Assembly: GCF_025917685.1 (NCBI RefSeq)
Contig: NZ_CP089518.1
Coordinates: forward strand, 807,001-871,000
Origin: Bacillus cereus
GTDB taxonomy: Bacteria > Bacillota > Bacilli > Bacillales > Bacillaceae_G
DNA length: 64,000 nt
Reading direction: 5' to 3'
Shown here in pieces: positions 57,230-64,000 of the stretch (its first letter is position 1; each line of letters begins with the position of its first letter). A program made the translations under genes and the position numbers. Under the pieces are notes generated by a model, which saw only the letters and a list, made by a program, of their open reading frames with translations, was not told where the DNA came from and ran no database searches.

Positions 57230-57475
57230 ATGGGAATTTGCCCGCTTTGCAATGCATTAGAATCACAAACATATTCTTGTCAAAATTGCCAAGGAATACT
57301 CCAAGATTATGGGAAAACTGTGGATTACATAGATGATTACAGTGCATATATGGATCAGGAATTATTAAGTGCGGTAGATGGTTTAACACATAATAATTCA
57401 AATGAATATTGCAATCATATTTTTTATTGCGGAGTATGTAATGTGGAAACGGAAGTTGTAGTGAAGTTTGTATAA
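57230..57475 (+). CDS. Small Cys-rich, zinc-ribbon-like protein
   Basis: An 81-residue protein with CPLC and CQNC pairs near the N-terminus and a second cluster (CNHIFYCGVC) near the C-terminus, suggesting zinc binding. The family was not recognised. ATG follows TGGAGGAA. The stop codon TAA lies within the ATAAA end of a bcr1-type element, so the C-terminus may have been fixed or changed by that insertion. Confidence 0.6.
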   Translation: MGICPLCNALESQTYSCQNCQGILQDYGKTVDYIDDYSAYMDQELLSAVDGLTHNNSNEYCNHIFYCGVCNVETEVVVKFV

Positions 57476-57610
57476 AGTGAAACTTTAATCAGTGGGGGTT
57501 TTGTTCATCCCCACTAATTATTAGCCCGTAACAATCGGGCGTTTACGGGCAGCCTGACTCCAGCCGAATTTTGAGGTGGGAGTTTTACTGCCCACAAATA
57601 GCGGGATAAA
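57472..57610 (-). repeat. bcr1-type repeat, reverse orientation
   Basis: A 139-base copy bounded by ATAAA on both sides. On the minus strand it begins TTTATCCCGCTATTTGTGGGC and ends GATTAAAGTTTCACTTTAT, and it keeps the GGGCAG/CTGCCC and AGTGGGG/CCCCACT pairs of the full copy. Confidence 0.82.
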
Positions 57611-57625
57611 TAGAAAACTTCCACC

Positions 57626-59086
57626 TTATGAGTGAGGTGGAAGTTTTTGTTTTTTTATTTGTGAGTTAATCATAGGGGACGGGATATTTTCAGTGTTAGG
57701 TGCAGGATTTGATTGTATTTGAGATATTTTTTCTTTCGAATCGCGCAAAGAGTGTTCAGTTAAATAGATGGCATATTCATAAAATAATTGACGCGTAAGC
57801 TCGCTTTGTTCTTTTAACTTTTCATCTTGGAATACAGTTCGCCCCGGTTTAGAATTTGCTTCAAATAACCACGGATTTTCCGCTGTATCTAAACCGATAT
57901 CGAAACCAATCTCTCCAATGTTCCCGGTTACTTGTTGATCAAGTGCGTAACTGATTTGTAAGGCTGTTTGTTTTAGTTTATTTTCAATTTGAACTTGCTT
58001 TGTTGAATCAGGAAATAGTTCCTGAAGTAATTTCGTATCACCGCCGCTATTTACATGAGTTGTTAAGCTACCTTTGCCGGCGATTTTTGCGACGATTGCA
58101 CTGACTACCCAATTACCAAAATGGTTTTTATTTGTATGAATGCGAAAATCGACGGGTTGCCCTTCGAAGCGGAGCAGTGAGATACCTTGTTGTACGATAA
58201 ACTTTTTTAAATCATGTCCTTTTAACACATGGTTCAGAAGAGCTTCTAATGATTGATACTTTCTTAGTTTATTTTGGTCATTTTCACGATAACGACAATA
58301 GTAGCAATTCTCCGTTTGGGAATAGAGTATTTGATGAATATTTCTTCCGAAGCTACCATGTATCGGCTTCATATAAATGTACTTATACGTACCGAGAAGT
58401 CGTTCTACTTGTTCAAAATGTTGAAATGCTTCTGTTTTTGGTAAGAATGGTTGAATCGAATCTTCTTTTATTAGAAGTTGATGAACTTCCCATTTGTTGA
58501 AAAAACCTGGATTAAACCATGGAATCGCATAGTCACTTTCTAATCGTTTTTTTGCTCTTATGATAGGTTTGTAATTTTCTGCTTGGCGATTGGGTAAACG
58601 GTCGTAAATGACATTTGGTAAAGGGACTTTGTTCTTTACCCATTTGCTATCTTGAAAGAAGTACCCTTCAATTGTTTCCTCTTCCCAGTTTATATGTTGA
58701 AGGCCAAAGACAAATACAAATGGCTGTAATGTGAATGGTGGTGTTAATAACTCACTGAGAGAGATGGAACGACTTCCTAAAGGAGAATTAGAATCATCGT
58801 TAAAGCCAGTTGTGAAAATCCCGATTAATGGGCCGAAAACAATGGTTTGATTGTGTAAGAAGGCATGAATTGTTGCTGAATGCGGTAGTAAAAGATCGGC
58901 TGCAATCTGTTCGCCAATAATAATTTCTCGCGTGAATGAATAATGAATTTTAATATTCTCACATGCAATATAACGTAAGCCAAAGGAAAGGGATGTAATT
59001 GGCGGTGTAATAGAAAAAACGTAAGGTAAAGTAATACTATTTGGATGCTCATCTGAAATACTTAATGTATATATGTGCTCTTTCAA
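57626..59086 (-). CDS. yheD: YheD-like ATP-grasp spore protein
   Basis: A 486-residue YheC/YheD family protein. The C-terminal half has an ATP-grasp fold (about 200-450): YIYMKPIHGSFGRNIHQI, DFRIHTNK, NIGEIGFDIGLDTAENPWLFEANSKPGR. In B. subtilis YheD is a sigma-E/K-era coat-associated protein of unknown reaction. It starts with TTG behind AAAGGAGGA. A low-complexity hydrophilic tail follows the fold. Operon with yheC upstream (19-base gap). Confidence 0.85.
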   Translation of the reverse strand: MKEHIYTLSISDEHPNSITLPYVFSITPPITSLSFGLRYIACENIKIHYSFTREIIIGEQIAADLLLPHSATIHAFLHNQTIVFGPLIGIFTTGFNDDSNSPLGSRSISLSELLTPPFTLQPFVFVFGLQHINWEEETIEGYFFQDSKWVKNKVPLPNVIYDRLPNRQAENYKPIIRAKKRLESDYAIPWFNPGFFNKWEVHQLLIKEDSIQPFLPKTEAFQHFEQVERLLGTYKYIYMKPIHGSFGRNIHQILYSQTENCYYCRYRENDQNKLRKYQSLEALLNHVLKGHDLKKFIVQQGISLLRFEGQPVDFRIHTNKNHFGNWVVSAIVAKIAGKGSLTTHVNSGGDTKLLQELFPDSTKQVQIENKLKQTALQISYALDQQVTGNIGEIGFDIGLDTAENPWLFEANSKPGRTVFQDEKLKEQSELTRQLFYEYAIYLTEHSLRDSKEKISQIQSNPAPNTENIPSPMINSQIKKQKLPPHS

Positions 59087-59105
59087 CGGGTGTCTCCTCC
59101 TTTCG

Positions 59106-60158
59106 TTATGGTGTAAATCGGCTAAACTTTAATGGACCATGAAAAATTTGTTCGGCTAATTGGTCGTTGTACTTGGTGTAAATTTCGTATGACGGCATTG
59201 TATTGACGTACATAAGCCAAATGGCACCTTTGTGATCCATAATGGTAGAAAGCTCTAATTCAAATAATGAAGAATAGGACTGATCAAGTGTTTTAAAAAC
59301 TTCAGTTACAACGTCATGTAAAGCATCTTTCAATAATTGAACGCCAGTTGAAGAAAGTAAATATTTAATTTTAGGAAATGGATGTAACATAGAACGTTCT
59401 GTTGCTGAAAGTAAAAATTGTGTAGGGAAGGTATCCTTTTGTATAAATTGACCGAGTACTTCCCAATTCTGTTCTTTATTTTTTTGCATAATGGTTCGAA
59501 TATGAATTGGATATGATAGTTGATTTGGAGGTTGTAACATTGGATGAATCATATAACGGGATGCGTGTATGTGAAATTTGCACCATGATATAAATTCATC
59601 TGTCCGTTTGAATTGAGTAGAAGTATGATGCTGTTCATTTATTGTATCGACATGAAATGTTTTATTTTTGTAAGTGGCCCGATATAAATTTTCATTGGAA
59701 TGTATATTGATTGGTCTTATAATGATATCTCTTGTTTCTAGTAGTAATTTAAAAATTCCTTGTACTGTCCCTTTTTTTATTTTTGGTACGTAAGGAGAAA
59801 GACGTTTATTAGTAAGAAAAAGATTGTGCAAATCGTTTGGATTAATAAGAGTGTTGTTTAAAAAAGTAGTGGAAGAACGTTTGTGTAATGAATGAATAAT
59901 CGCATTTGCTTGTTGGAATTCCTCATCCTCTTTGAAATGACAACGATCATATATATATGAAGGAATGGGAAAGGTTTGATTTATCCAATTTCCTGTATCT
60001 GTATCGTAAATAAGACCGGAAATAAGATCTGTCTTTGAATCAATGCTAAACGGTGTGAATTGAGCAACGACGTTATGATAAAGACGAGCACGCTTAGCGA
60101 TTTCGGTGTAATACGTTTGCTCGTGATGGAGCCCGGAAGTTAAAAGACCAAGAACCAA
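59106..60158 (-). CDS. yheC: YheC-like ATP-grasp spore protein
   Basis: A 350-residue YheC/YheD paralogue of its neighbour, with an N-terminal domain (VLGLLTSGLHHEQTYYTEIAKRA; YIYDRCHF) and an ATP-grasp-like half (IIRPINIHSNENLY, YPIHIRTIMQKN). It is less conserved at the ATP-grasp residues than YheD: the final EANSKPGR motif is replaced by YVNTMPSYE. TTG 60158 is preferred because AGGAG lies eight bases upstream; GTG 60167 overlaps that site. Confidence 0.82.
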   Translation of the reverse strand: MVLGLLTSGLHHEQTYYTEIAKRARLYHNVVAQFTPFSIDSKTDLISGLIYDTDTGNWINQTFPIPSYIYDRCHFKEDEEFQQANAIIHSLHKRSSTTFLNNTLINPNDLHNLFLTNKRLSPYVPKIKKGTVQGIFKLLLETRDIIIRPINIHSNENLYRATYKNKTFHVDTINEQHHTSTQFKRTDEFISWCKFHIHASRYMIHPMLQPPNQLSYPIHIRTIMQKNKEQNWEVLGQFIQKDTFPTQFLLSATERSMLHPFPKIKYLLSSTGVQLLKDALHDVVTEVFKTLDQSYSSLFELELSTIMDHKGAIWLMYVNTMPSYEIYTKYNDQLAEQIFHGPLKFSRFTP

Positions 60159-60292
60159 CGAAATCACTCCTTTATTAACAAGATGTTTGCATAATAGGCG
60201 AAGTTATATATTGCAAATACGTTTTTATACTATTATACTTTTGTCCGTATGATGATATGCTATAGTTTTGGAGAAGTGAAAGGTTGATTGTG

Positions 60293-61429
60293 ATGAATAT
60301 ATGGTTGAATATGTTAACAACGACAGGACTCGGGGCAATTATTGGAGGGTACACAAATCATTTAGCAATAAAAATGTTATTTCGTCCTCATCGTCCTATA
60401 TATATTGGGAAGTTTCAAGTTCCATTTACGCCAGGGTTAATTCCGAAGCGCCGTGATGAGCTTGCTGTTCAATTAGGAAAAATGGTTGTAGAGCATTTGT
60501 TAACACCAGAAGGAATCGGAAAGAAGCTAACAAATGAAGAGTTTCAAGTCGGTTTAATCCGCTGGGCGCAAGTTGAAGTTGAGAAAGTAATTACGAATGA
60601 ACAATCGTTACGGGATATGTTAGAAAAATGGAATTTAACACATGTCGAAGAAGAGGCGACTCAAAAAATCGAACATGTTATTACAGGAAAAATTCATGCA
60701 TTTTTAGCAGAGTATTATACATATACATGGGAACAAGCATTGCCTCATTCTGTTCATGAAAAAGTAGAGCATGCGATTCCGAATATCTCGGCGTTTATTT
60801 TAGAGCGAGGAATTCGCTTTTTTGAAAGTGAAGAAGGAAAAGCACGTCTTTCAAAAATGATTGATGATTTCTTTGCTTCTAGAGGAACGCTACTTAACTT
60901 AGTCGGAATGTTTTTAGGGAATGTCAGTTTAGTGGATCGAGTACAGCCAGAAGTCATTAAGTTTTTAGGGCAAGATGGCACGAAGCAGATTTTAAGTGAT
61001 GTACTGCAAAAAGAGTGGGAAAAGTTAAAAGGAAGAGATGTAAAAGAATTAGAAACGTTTGTAGAAAAAGAAATGATTGTGAAATCCATATTGTCAGCAG
61101 TTAAAGTTGAGGAAACAGTGAGTAAATTTTTAAATCAATCTGTTCAGCAAGTATGTGAGCCAGTTCGAGAAACAATCATGGAAAAGGTAGTCCCAAGTGC
61201 AGTAACGAAAGGATTGAAGTGGGGGACAGAAAACGTAGAAAGTATATTAAACAATCTACACCTTGCGGAAATTGTACAGCAAGAAGTGTCTACATTTTCA
61301 ACAGAGAGACTAGAGGATCTAGTCTTATCTATAACAAAAAATGAATTGAAAATGATTACGTATTTAGGGGCATTATTAGGAGGAATGATCGGACTCGTGC
61401 AAGGATTGTTACTGTTGTTCCTTAGGTAA
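60293..61429 (+). CDS. yheB: YheB-like DUF445 membrane protein
   Basis: A 378-residue DUF445 protein, the length of B. subtilis YheB (377). Hydrophobic helices stand at both ends ([26 protein letters not shown] and [20 protein letters not shown]), enclosing a long helical region; [31 protein letters not shown] is the family signature. ATG 60293 follows AAAGG. Function unknown. It is divergent from yheCD, as in B. subtilis order. Confidence 0.87.
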   Translation: MNIWLNMLTTTGLGAIIGGYTNHLAIKMLFRPHRPIYIGKFQVPFTPGLIPKRRDELAVQLGKMVVEHLLTPEGIGKKLTNEEFQVGLIRWAQVEVEKVITNEQSLRDMLEKWNLTHVEEEATQKIEHVITGKIHAFLAEYYTYTWEQALPHSVHEKVEHAIPNISAFILERGIRFFESEEGKARLSKMIDDFFASRGTLLNLVGMFLGNVSLVDRVQPEVIKFLGQDGTKQILSDVLQKEWEKLKGRDVKELETFVEKEMIVKSILSAVKVEETVSKFLNQSVQQVCEPVRETIMEKVVPSAVTKGLKWGTENVESILNNLHLAEIVQQEVSTFSTERLEDLVLSITKNELKMITYLGALLGGMIGLVQGLLLLFLR

Positions 61430-61572
61430 TAGAAGCGAATACATAGAAATAAAAGTGAAATTTCTTCACATCTCTTGCATAGTTTGATATGGTAAGAAGA
61501 GGTGCGTATGTAAATGCACTTAAAAGGCAGTGCGAGCGAAAAGCGCTAGCCTTCTAAAGGAGGAAAAATAAA

Positions 61573-61929
61573 ATGACAAAAAACATTCATGATGTTGCAT
61601 ATGAATTACAAAAAACAATCGCTGAAAACGAAGATTTCCAAACATTAAAAGCAAGCTACGCAGCAGTACAAGGAGATGCAGTTTCAAAGAACTTATTCGA
61701 TGAGTTCCGCATGATGCAACTTGGCCTACAACAAAAAATGATGCAAGGTCAAGAAATCACTGAAGAAGATAACCAAAAAGCACAAGAAGTTGTAGCTCGT
61801 ATTCAACAAGATGCTAAAATCACAAAGTTAATGGAAACTGAGCAACGTTTAAACATCGTTATCACTGACGTTAACAAAATTATCATGAAGCCACTTGAAG
61901 AATTATATAACGCGCAACAACAAGCGTAA
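61573..61929 (+). CDS. yheA: YheA, YlbF/YmcA family protein
   Basis: A 118-residue all-helical protein of the YlbF/YmcA family ([80 protein letters not shown]). It lacks the C-terminal Cys cluster of YlbF, so it is the YheA type of unknown role. ATG follows AAAGGAGGA. Codon use is strongly biased, suggesting good expression. Confidence 0.9.
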   Translation: MTKNIHDVAYELQKTIAENEDFQTLKASYAAVQGDAVSKNLFDEFRMMQLGLQQKMMQGQEITEEDNQKAQEVVARIQQDAKITKLMETEQRLNIVITDVNKIIMKPLEELYNAQQQA

Positions 61930-61933
61930 TGAT

Positions 61934-61967
61934 GAAGATGCTCCTAGTATAGGGGCGTCTTTTTTGT
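61934..61967 (+). terminator. Terminator after yheA
   Basis: AGATGCTCCT and AGGGGCGTCT arms (two imperfect pairs), followed by TTTTTTG. Confidence 0.7.
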
Positions 61968-62007
61968 TTATGAAATAGATGAATTGCATTTTGATAGTCC
62001 ATCCACA

Positions 62008-62059
62008 AAAAAAAGCCCATTCAAAATAGTCTTTTTTAGTGACTATTTTGAATGGGCTT
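62008..62059 (-). terminator. Terminator of the lipoprotein/DUF1700 operon
   Basis: Perfect 19-base arms (AAGCCCATTCAAAATAGTC and its complement) with a 9-base loop; TTTTTT follows on the minus strand. Confidence 0.85.
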
Positions 62060-62090
62060 ATGATAGATTCAACAATTTTTGAATATTTCA

Positions 62091-62711
62091 TCACTTGTTG
62101 AAATACTCAGTTTCAATATTCTTTTCCTTCAAAAACTTTTCAATCTCTTTTTGCTTTCTACCATTAACTTTCTCAAAGCGCTTTGTAAAAGAAAAATCGG
62201 CCTTGAATAAGTTACCATCTTGAGCGATTTTTTCTATTTCTTGATCTAGCTCTATTGAAAGTGCGGTAGACGATGAAATAAATTCATAGATTTCTTTTGA
62301 AGGCTTTTTGTAATCATTAGGTATAGTGTTGTTACTAATAAAATCATGGAAATTTGCATCATTTTGTTTTGCTAAATCTATTAGTTTTTTTAATTTCTCT
62401 CGGTCGGATTCAGTGACATTCTCGTCAGACAGGGCTGATGAAAGGGGAACGGTGTTTTCAAATAACTCTCCGCTATAATCTAAATAATTTTTTATATTTT
62501 GTTTCATTTCGTCTTCATTAATATTTTCGTCCTTTTTTTGAGAGTTAAATATATTTTCTGGAATTTTAATAGTAACATCTTTAATAGATTGTACATCGTC
62601 TAATTTATCGGATTGTGTATTGTTCATATCATTAGATTGTGCACTGTGTGAACAAGCTGATATAAATAAAAGAGCAAGCAGTATGAGTGGATATAAAGTG
62701 TATTTCTTCAT
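62091..62711 (-). CDS. NDxxF-motif lipoprotein
   Basis: A 206-residue lipoprotein. The signal ends in the lipobox LFISACS (Cys near residue 20). The mature part is hydrophilic and helical, with the NDANF motif and HDFI that give the NDxxF lipoprotein group its name. Function unknown. ATG 62711 follows AAAAGGAGA; the previous gene ends 21 bases upstream, so they form an operon. Confidence 0.8.
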   Translation of the reverse strand: MKKYTLYPLILLALLFISACSHSAQSNDMNNTQSDKLDDVQSIKDVTIKIPENIFNSQKKDENINEDEMKQNIKNYLDYSGELFENTVPLSSALSDENVTESDREKLKKLIDLAKQNDANFHDFISNNTIPNDYKKPSKEIYEFISSSTALSIELDQEIEKIAQDGNLFKADFSFTKRFEKVNGRKQKEIEKFLKEKNIETEYFNK

Positions 62712-62732
62712 TTTAATCTCCTTTTTCATTCA

Positions 62733-63293
62733 TTAATATCTTTGTAAAATGGAAAAATTCCACTTTAAATACTTTACTAAAATTGAGTATACATGTTTTA
62801 TCATTTGGTAAGATATCACAGAAATTAGTAAACCGATGCAAAAAGCTATGAACACACTATATACATCTGAATAACTGATTTGATGAAATCCTTTAAAAAA
62901 TCCTAATCCTAGTAATAAAATAGGTGAAATGATTAACAATGGTGTGGCAATGATAAGGGCTAGAAGAATCGGTAATAAAAAGAGTAGTACGAAAAAGGCG
63001 ATAATGATAAAGGCAAAGTTTAAAACACTTAAGCTCATAACAGAAAATAGTGCGGTTATCATATTTTTGAAGCTTCGTTTATTGTCCGCGTTTTGTATTG
63101 CATAGGAAACATTAAGTTCTTTAGCAATAGTTTTAGGGTCTCCTAGTTTTCTAGAAATTTCTTCTTCAGATTTCCCATCCTGTTTAGCACTGATAAAATG
63201 AGTTTCATACTCTGAAATAATATCTTTCTTTTCTGCATTAGGCATATTCCGCAGGGAAGAACTAAGTTGTTCCAAAAATTCACTTTTGTTCAT
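62733..63293 (-). CDS. DUF1700/HAAS-domain membrane protein
   Basis: A 186-residue protein. The N-terminal domain (about 1-70; NKSEFLEQLSSSLRNMPNAEKKDIISEYETHF, ISRKLGDPKTIAKELN) is a HAAS/DUF1700 signalling domain, followed by about four membrane helices. Such proteins are usually encoded beside a PadR-type regulator, but none is present here. ATG 63293 has a weak site (AGGAAAG). It is the first gene of a two-gene operon with the NDxxF lipoprotein. Confidence 0.8.
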   Translation of the reverse strand: MNKSEFLEQLSSSLRNMPNAEKKDIISEYETHFISAKQDGKSEEEISRKLGDPKTIAKELNVSYAIQNADNKRSFKNMITALFSVMSLSVLNFAFIIIAFFVLLFLLPILLALIIATPLLIISPILLLGLGFFKGFHQISYSDVYSVFIAFCIGLLISVISYQMIKHVYSILVKYLKWNFSILQRY

Positions 63294-63530
63294 AACAATC
63301 ACTTTCCTTTATAAAATGATGAATTACAGCTAAGAATCCTATCTTTTGAAAAGGGGGATAAGAATTATAAGGAGTGTTCCAATTATTGGGTATTCCAATA
63401 TTTACAAATATATCATTTAGTAGTATTCTTTGCAAGGTACTATAATCTTATTAATACTGTGATTAGATGGAATTTTTTCGTGCATTTTTAGAGGAGATAT
63501 AAAAATATTATTTTAGGATAAACAAAGGGT
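63294..63530. other. AT-rich region between DUF1700 and alsS
   Basis: No gene was seen. It should hold the promoter of the DUF1700 operon on the minus strand, but no convincing boxes were found. Confidence 0.35.
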
Positions 63531-63544
63531 TGTAAGCGTATTCC
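63531..63544. promoter_or_regulatory. CcpA cre site of alsS
   Basis: TGTAAGCGTATTCC fits the cre pattern TGNAANCGNNNNCN. It lies about 77 bases before the likely alsS transcription start, a position suited to activation. Confidence 0.6.
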
Positions 63545-63579
63545 TTAGAGGTTGTCAAAAAACTGTCAAATTCATATCG

Positions 63580-63608
63580 TTGGAAAAATAATGCATTTGT
63601 AATATAAT
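63580..63608 (+). promoter_or_regulatory. alsS: Sigma-A promoter of alsS
   Basis: TTGGAA, a 17-base spacer and TATAAT. Two copies of CTGTCAAA/TTGTCAAA (63552-63570) lie just upstream and might bind a regulator. Confidence 0.65.
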
Positions 63609-63693
63609 GATAAACGATACTTCACCACATTAATTAACTAGGTGAAATTAAAAATCTTTATTACACACATTATGAAATAAAGGGATGATTAGT

Positions 63694-64000
63694 TTGAGTA
63701 CAGGTGTAAAAGCAAACGACGTGAAAACAAAAACAAGAGGAGCAGATCTTGTTGTTGATTGTTTAATTAAACAAGGTGTTACACATGTTTTCGGTATTCC
63801 AGGAGCGAAGATTGACTCTGTATTTGATGTACTGCAAGAAAGAGGACCAGAGTTAATTGTTTGTCGTCATGAACAAAACGCAGCATTTATGGCAGCTGCT
63901 ATTGGTAGATTAACAGGGAAACCGGGTGTGTGTCTTGTAACTTCAGGACCAGGGACATCGAATTTAGCGACAGGTCTTGTTACTGCGAATGCGGAGAGTG
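63694..64000 (+). CDS. alsS: Acetolactate synthase AlsS, N-terminal part
   Basis: The first 102 residues of a thiamine-diphosphate enzyme cut by the window end. [66 protein letters not shown] matches catabolic AlsS; the Glu of HEQNA activates the cofactor. It condenses two pyruvates to acetolactate in the acetoin/overflow pathway. TTG 63694 is preferred, with AAAGGG at suitable distance; ATG 63685 directly abuts that site. Confidence 0.9.
   Translation, partial: MSTGVKANDVKTKTRGADLVVDCLIKQGVTHVFGIPGAKIDSVFDVLQERGPELIVCRHEQNAAFMAAAIGRLTGKPGVCLVTSGPGTSNLATGLVTANAES

Noticed and set aside
1..64000. CRISPR arrays, insertion sequences, prophage or integrase genes
   Set aside because: No regularly spaced repeat array, transposase, integrase or phage structural gene was seen; the only mobile-like units are the bcr1-type repeats and the repeat-bracketed cassette.

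Overview
The window looks like chromosome from a member of the Bacillus cereus group. The DNA is AT-rich, most genes have strong AAGGAGG-type ribosome binding sites, and GTG and TTG starts are frequent. Several lineage markers are present: an endospore-appendage (Ena) locus, cotJABC, an SH3b/3D enterotoxin-like wall protein, four bcr1-type repeats, a small acid-soluble spore protein and a yheABCD block. The gene order bmrC-bmrD ... ssp-yheD-yheC-yheB-yheA broadly follows B. subtilis. Most of the window is ordinary core or regional chromosome; no phage, insertion sequence, CRISPR array, rRNA or normal tRNA was seen.

Layout, left half. 1-6.5 kb: the end of a DUF871 gene, a HEAT-repeat protein, the SH3b/3D wall protein with a long Ala-rich repeat, and a YknXYZ-like MacB-type exporter. 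6.7-11 kb: a YwaF-like membrane protein, an OppB/OppC-type permease pair without partners, and BrnQ. 11-18 kb: the cotJ operon, a VOC protein, a manganese riboswitch in front of DUF1232 and dedA, the enaA-enaB/enaC appendage genes and a large secreted phosphoesterase. 18-26 kb: an amino acid permease, a cation antiporter, and the MurNAc recycling cluster murR, murQ, murP, mupG with two matching operators. 26-36 kb: many small stress, efflux and regulator units (DoxX, SnoaL, EamA/Lrp, SDR/MerR, SMR pair/TetR/MFS, HxlR/lipoprotein/flavodoxin-like oxidoreductase), several with readable operators.

Layout, right half. 36-44 kb: an SgrR-like regulator divergent from an MFS exporter, then an MFS/MerR/aldo-keto reductase cassette bracketed by diverged copies of the same junction. 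44-50 kb: an EcsB-like permease, a lysine-riboswitch-controlled permease, an acetyltransferase and GapN. 50-54 kb: a BmrCD-type heterodimeric multidrug ABC transporter behind a short leader ORF and terminator. 54-57 kb: a TcyABC-type cystine importer and an SASP gene. 57-64 kb: a small Cys-rich protein, yheDCBA, a lipoprotein/DUF1700 pair and the start of alsS.

The most interesting signals are regulatory RNA and DNA. They are: (i) a compact tRNA-like fold (acceptor stem, T arm, encoded CCA) in the leader of the SASP gene, behind a sigma-G-type promoter; (ii) a leader-peptide attenuator before bmrCD; (iii) the repeat-bracketed MFS/MerR/AKR cassette; (iv) operator families that tie neighbouring genes into small regulons; (v) bcr1 elements lying exactly on stop codons. 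All functional statements are from reading the sequence and from family knowledge; no database search was run.
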